In this document: positions 5,162-6,753 of the stretch, piece after piece | Numbering within the stretch: the stretch's first letter is position 1 | Layout of the letters: each line of letters begins with the position of its first letter | Source of the DNA: an uncultured Oceanobacillus sp. | GTDB taxonomy: Bacteria; Bacillota; Bacilli; Bacillales; Amphibacillaceae | NCBI GenBank assembly: GCA_938004015.1 | Contig: CALKWU010000202.1 | Location: forward strand, 1 to 6,753 | Direction: 5' to 3' | DNA: 6,753 nucleotides | The notes under the pieces: model-generated | What the model saw: the letters and a program-made list of their open reading frames with translations, nothing else | What the model was told of the DNA's origin: nothing | The model's database searches: none | Program-made: the position numbers and the translations under genes

Positions 5162-6079
5162 TTAGTGAATGTCTTTTTTATAAATCCCGTCTTTGCTATA
5201 CACAAATAGAAACTTCCCTCGCATAAACACCGGACCGTTAATTGGTTTCCCTTTTTCATCTGTCAATTGTAGCATTCCCTTTGGAGTGACGGTTCTGTTT
5301 TTTATGTTGAAACGCATCATCGTACTCCCATCCACTTGACCAATCAATCCCGATTGATCGAACATGAATTGTTGGATCGTATGGTCACCTTTTATACGAT
5401 AGCGAAAGGACTCTTTTCTTTCATTAAGTTGAACTAGAAAAAAATCATCATAGTAATAAAAGTTGACTTCTTTTGAACTGACGACATTCAAAGCATAACA
5501 ATCAACAATTCCATACTTGCGTGCTCCCCACAATTTCTGACCATTTATTCCATAAGCTACAAGCCCTTCAGTCCCCATAGGCTCATCCCATCCAAAATTA
5601 CCGAAAATTCCTTCATCAAAATACGCCACCCAGATTGTGTCTGTTTCATCAATTTGCATATGTTCAATTCCATCTCCAAGTGTAAAAGCTTCAACTAGTT
5701 CGCCATCCCGGTTGTATCTTCTTGCATTTTTTTCAATATAATTTCCGTCTTTTAAACAACGGCCTTGTACAATCAGTATCGTTCCATCTGAAAACAAGTC
5801 CACTGCTGTCGGGATCAGGGGGACATTCTTCAATTCGATTGTTTCTACACTACGCTCTTTGAATATTCGAATCGTCCAATTGTTCTTCGGTACGGGACGC
5901 TGAAAAAAATCCAATTCCTGTATATTGCTCTCAATCAGCAACAATGTTCCATCTTTTGTTATTTGACCATTAATGAAATGTAGATTTGAGGAATAATCAA
6001 TCCATTTTTGCAAGATAAGTTTAATTTTAATCACCCATTTCTTCCAGTGATGCAAGCTATCCGACGCACAGGTCATCAT
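5162..6079 (-). CDS. Uncharacterised protein, probable beta-propeller
   Basis: I do not recognise a named family. From ATG at 6079 the product is 305 residues, soluble, with no signal peptide or clear membrane helix. It has about six repeated short blocks of the type hydrophobic-D/S-x-DGT-hydrophobic: ITKDGTLLLI, DLFSDGTILIV, QIDETDTIWVAYFDEG, a YYYDDFFLVQL strand, FDQSGLIGQV and FMRGKFLFVYSKDG. This spacing (about 40-50 residues) and the strand-rich pattern suggest a six-bladed beta-propeller, a binding scaffold; the ligand is unknown. The ATG overlaps the stop of the upstream DUF4304-like gene (ATGA), implying translational coupling. Alternative starts are TTG at 6094 and GTG at 6034. The latter has GGAAG six bases upstream and would remove the atypical first 15 residues. 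No clear terminator follows. Confidence 0.7.
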   Translation of the reverse strand: MMTCASDSLHHWKKWVIKIKLILQKWIDYSSNLHFINGQITKDGTLLLIESNIQELDFFQRPVPKNNWTIRIFKERSVETIELKNVPLIPTAVDLFSDGTILIVQGRCLKDGNYIEKNARRYNRDGELVEAFTLGDGIEHMQIDETDTIWVAYFDEGIFGNFGWDEPMGTEGLVAYGINGQKLWGARKYGIVDCYALNVVSSKEVNFYYYDDFFLVQLNERKESFRYRIKGDHTIQQFMFDQSGLIGQVDGSTMMRFNIKNRTVTPKGMLQLTDEKGKPINGPVFMRGKFLFVYSKDGIYKKDIH

Positions 6080-6474
6080 GAACTGCCTGCCCAATAATCT
6101 TCTGCCTCGTCAAGGTGAGTCAACACTTCTTTTGCAACATCTTCAAATATATTTTCCGAATCACTCTCAATATCGTACCTGAACCATTGACCCTTTTTTT
6201 CATTCAACCTTAATCGATCATCCAAATCATGTGTCGTCACTTTATGAGGCGGAACTTTTTCACCCCAAGAATGAATAAAGCCTTCAGGTGGACACACTCC
6301 GACTTCAATGACAAAACCTCCGCCATACCTGTCAAATTGAAAAGTCATCAAGTCTATTTTGTCCTCAACAATTCTTCGGAAATGAGGGAATGACCCTTTA
6401 AAACCTCTATCCCTTAGTTCGGGAACAACGATCTTTTTTAATTCTGAAATCATTTTTTCTCTCTCGGATGGCAT
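6076..6474 (-). CDS. DUF4304-like protein of unknown function
   Basis: This 132-residue soluble protein has features I associate with DUF4304 proteins: an N-terminal helix (ISELKKIVVPELRDRG), then RGFKGSFPHFRR (23-34), a strand FQFDRYGGGF (45-54), CPPEG (61-65), DRLRL (86-90), WFRY (97-100) and a C-terminal helix ending near EAEDYW. Function is unknown. The frame runs back to 6549, but ATG at 6474 is preceded by an excellent AAAGAGGTGA (6488-6479), four bases away, so the longer form is unlikely. Its TGA overlaps the ATG of the downstream beta-propeller gene, and the two probably form one operon and may act together. The family assignment is from memory of the motif pattern. Confidence 0.75.
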   Translation of the reverse strand: MPSEREKMISELKKIVVPELRDRGFKGSFPHFRRIVEDKIDLMTFQFDRYGGGFVIEVGVCPPEGFIHSWGEKVPPHKVTTHDLDDRLRLNEKKGQWFRYDIESDSENIFEDVAKEVLTHLDEAEDYWAGSS

Positions 6475-6548
6475 TTTATCACCTCTTTTTGTGATTGATT
6501 TAATCTTCTCACTGCTTTTGACATGACCAACCTCATTCCATGAAGTCA

Positions 6549-6577
6549 TTTATTAGTTTGTACGAAAACACAGCCAA
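6549..6577 (-). promoter_or_regulatory. Possible promoter of the DUF4304/propeller operon
   Basis: On the minus strand TTGGCT (6577-6572) lies 17 bases from AATAAA (6554-6549), each four of six matches. Initiation near 6542 would give a leader of about 68 nt. The whole intergenic stretch is very AT-rich, so chance matches are likely. Confidence 0.3.
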
Positions 6578-6632
6578 AAAGTTTCTTCGTAAATGCCATT
6601 TTTCCATATTAAAAGATTTTCTTTTATATTCC

Positions 6633-6661
6633 TTTACAAGCGAATTTTTCTATGTTATATT
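6633..6661 (+). promoter_or_regulatory. Sigma-A promoter of the plus-strand gene at the right edge
   Basis: TTTACA (6633-6638) and TATATT (6656-6661) are each five of six to consensus with an ideal 17-base spacer. Initiation near 6668 gives a leader of about 25 nt with a GGGGATGG ribosome binding site (6681-6688). Confidence 0.6.
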
Positions 6662-6692
6662 TGCAATTATTTTCAAAAATGGGGATGGTCAA

Positions 6693-6753
6693 ATGGATCA
6701 AGGAACTACATCAATCATATCCTTAATGCTAGTCATGGCCGTTGCATTTTTCA
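6693..6753 (+). CDS. Start of a membrane protein gene, cut by the window end
   Basis: The frame begins with ATG and encodes MDQGTTSIISLMLVMAVAFF before running out of the window. The short polar N-terminus followed by a hydrophobic helix indicates a membrane protein. The start is supported by GGGGATGG ending five bases before ATG and by the promoter at 6633-6661. The N-terminus reminds me of Kef-type cation/proton antiporters of Bacillales, but 20 residues are not enough to assign a family. It is divergent from the DUF4304/propeller operon. Confidence 0.6.
   Translation, partial: MDQGTTSIISLMLVMAVAFF

Overview
The window looks like a Bacillales chromosome segment (low-to-moderate GC firmicute, Bacillaceae or Planococcaceae-like). 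The signs are strong G-rich Shine-Dalgarno sites, sigma-A type promoters, a Bacillus-style RlmD/RlmCD methyltransferase, MscL with the short Bacillus N-terminus, and a holin-like type I toxin of the TxpA/BsrG kind. The species cannot be named from sequence alone.

Layout. Bases 3-131 (+) carry a decayed fragment resembling an IS4-family transposase. Bases 260-1633 (-) encode the 23S rRNA m5U methyltransferase RlmD, with its own promoter and an intrinsic terminator. Bases about 1732-2067 hold a compact two-RNA unit that I read as a complete type I toxin-antitoxin system. It has a 28-residue membrane toxin on the plus strand and an antisense RNA of about 115 nt on the minus strand, the latter with its own promoter and an excellent terminator overlapping the end of the toxin gene. 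Bases 2198-4465 (-) encode a short, class II-like UvrA ATPase lacking the UvrB-binding region. Bases 4622-4996 (-) encode MscL. Bases 5162-6474 (-) are a two-gene unit: a DUF4304-like protein, then a probable beta-propeller protein, joined by an ATGA overlap. At the right edge a plus-strand membrane-protein gene begins behind a good promoter and is cut by the window end.

How the parts relate. Most genes are single transcription units on the minus strand (RlmD for rRNA modification, UvrA-like for DNA or drug-related stress, MscL for osmotic downshock), so no common pathway is evident. The most interesting part is the toxin-antitoxin unit. Its mRNA 5' end carries two separate segments complementary to its 3' region, in nested order, which would close the mRNA into a ring-like fold. 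Its ribosome binding site sits in one of two mutually exclusive hairpins. Because the antitoxin is antisense to the 3' region, the toxin leader also mimics two segments of the antitoxin. These are sequence-level predictions; no expression is known.
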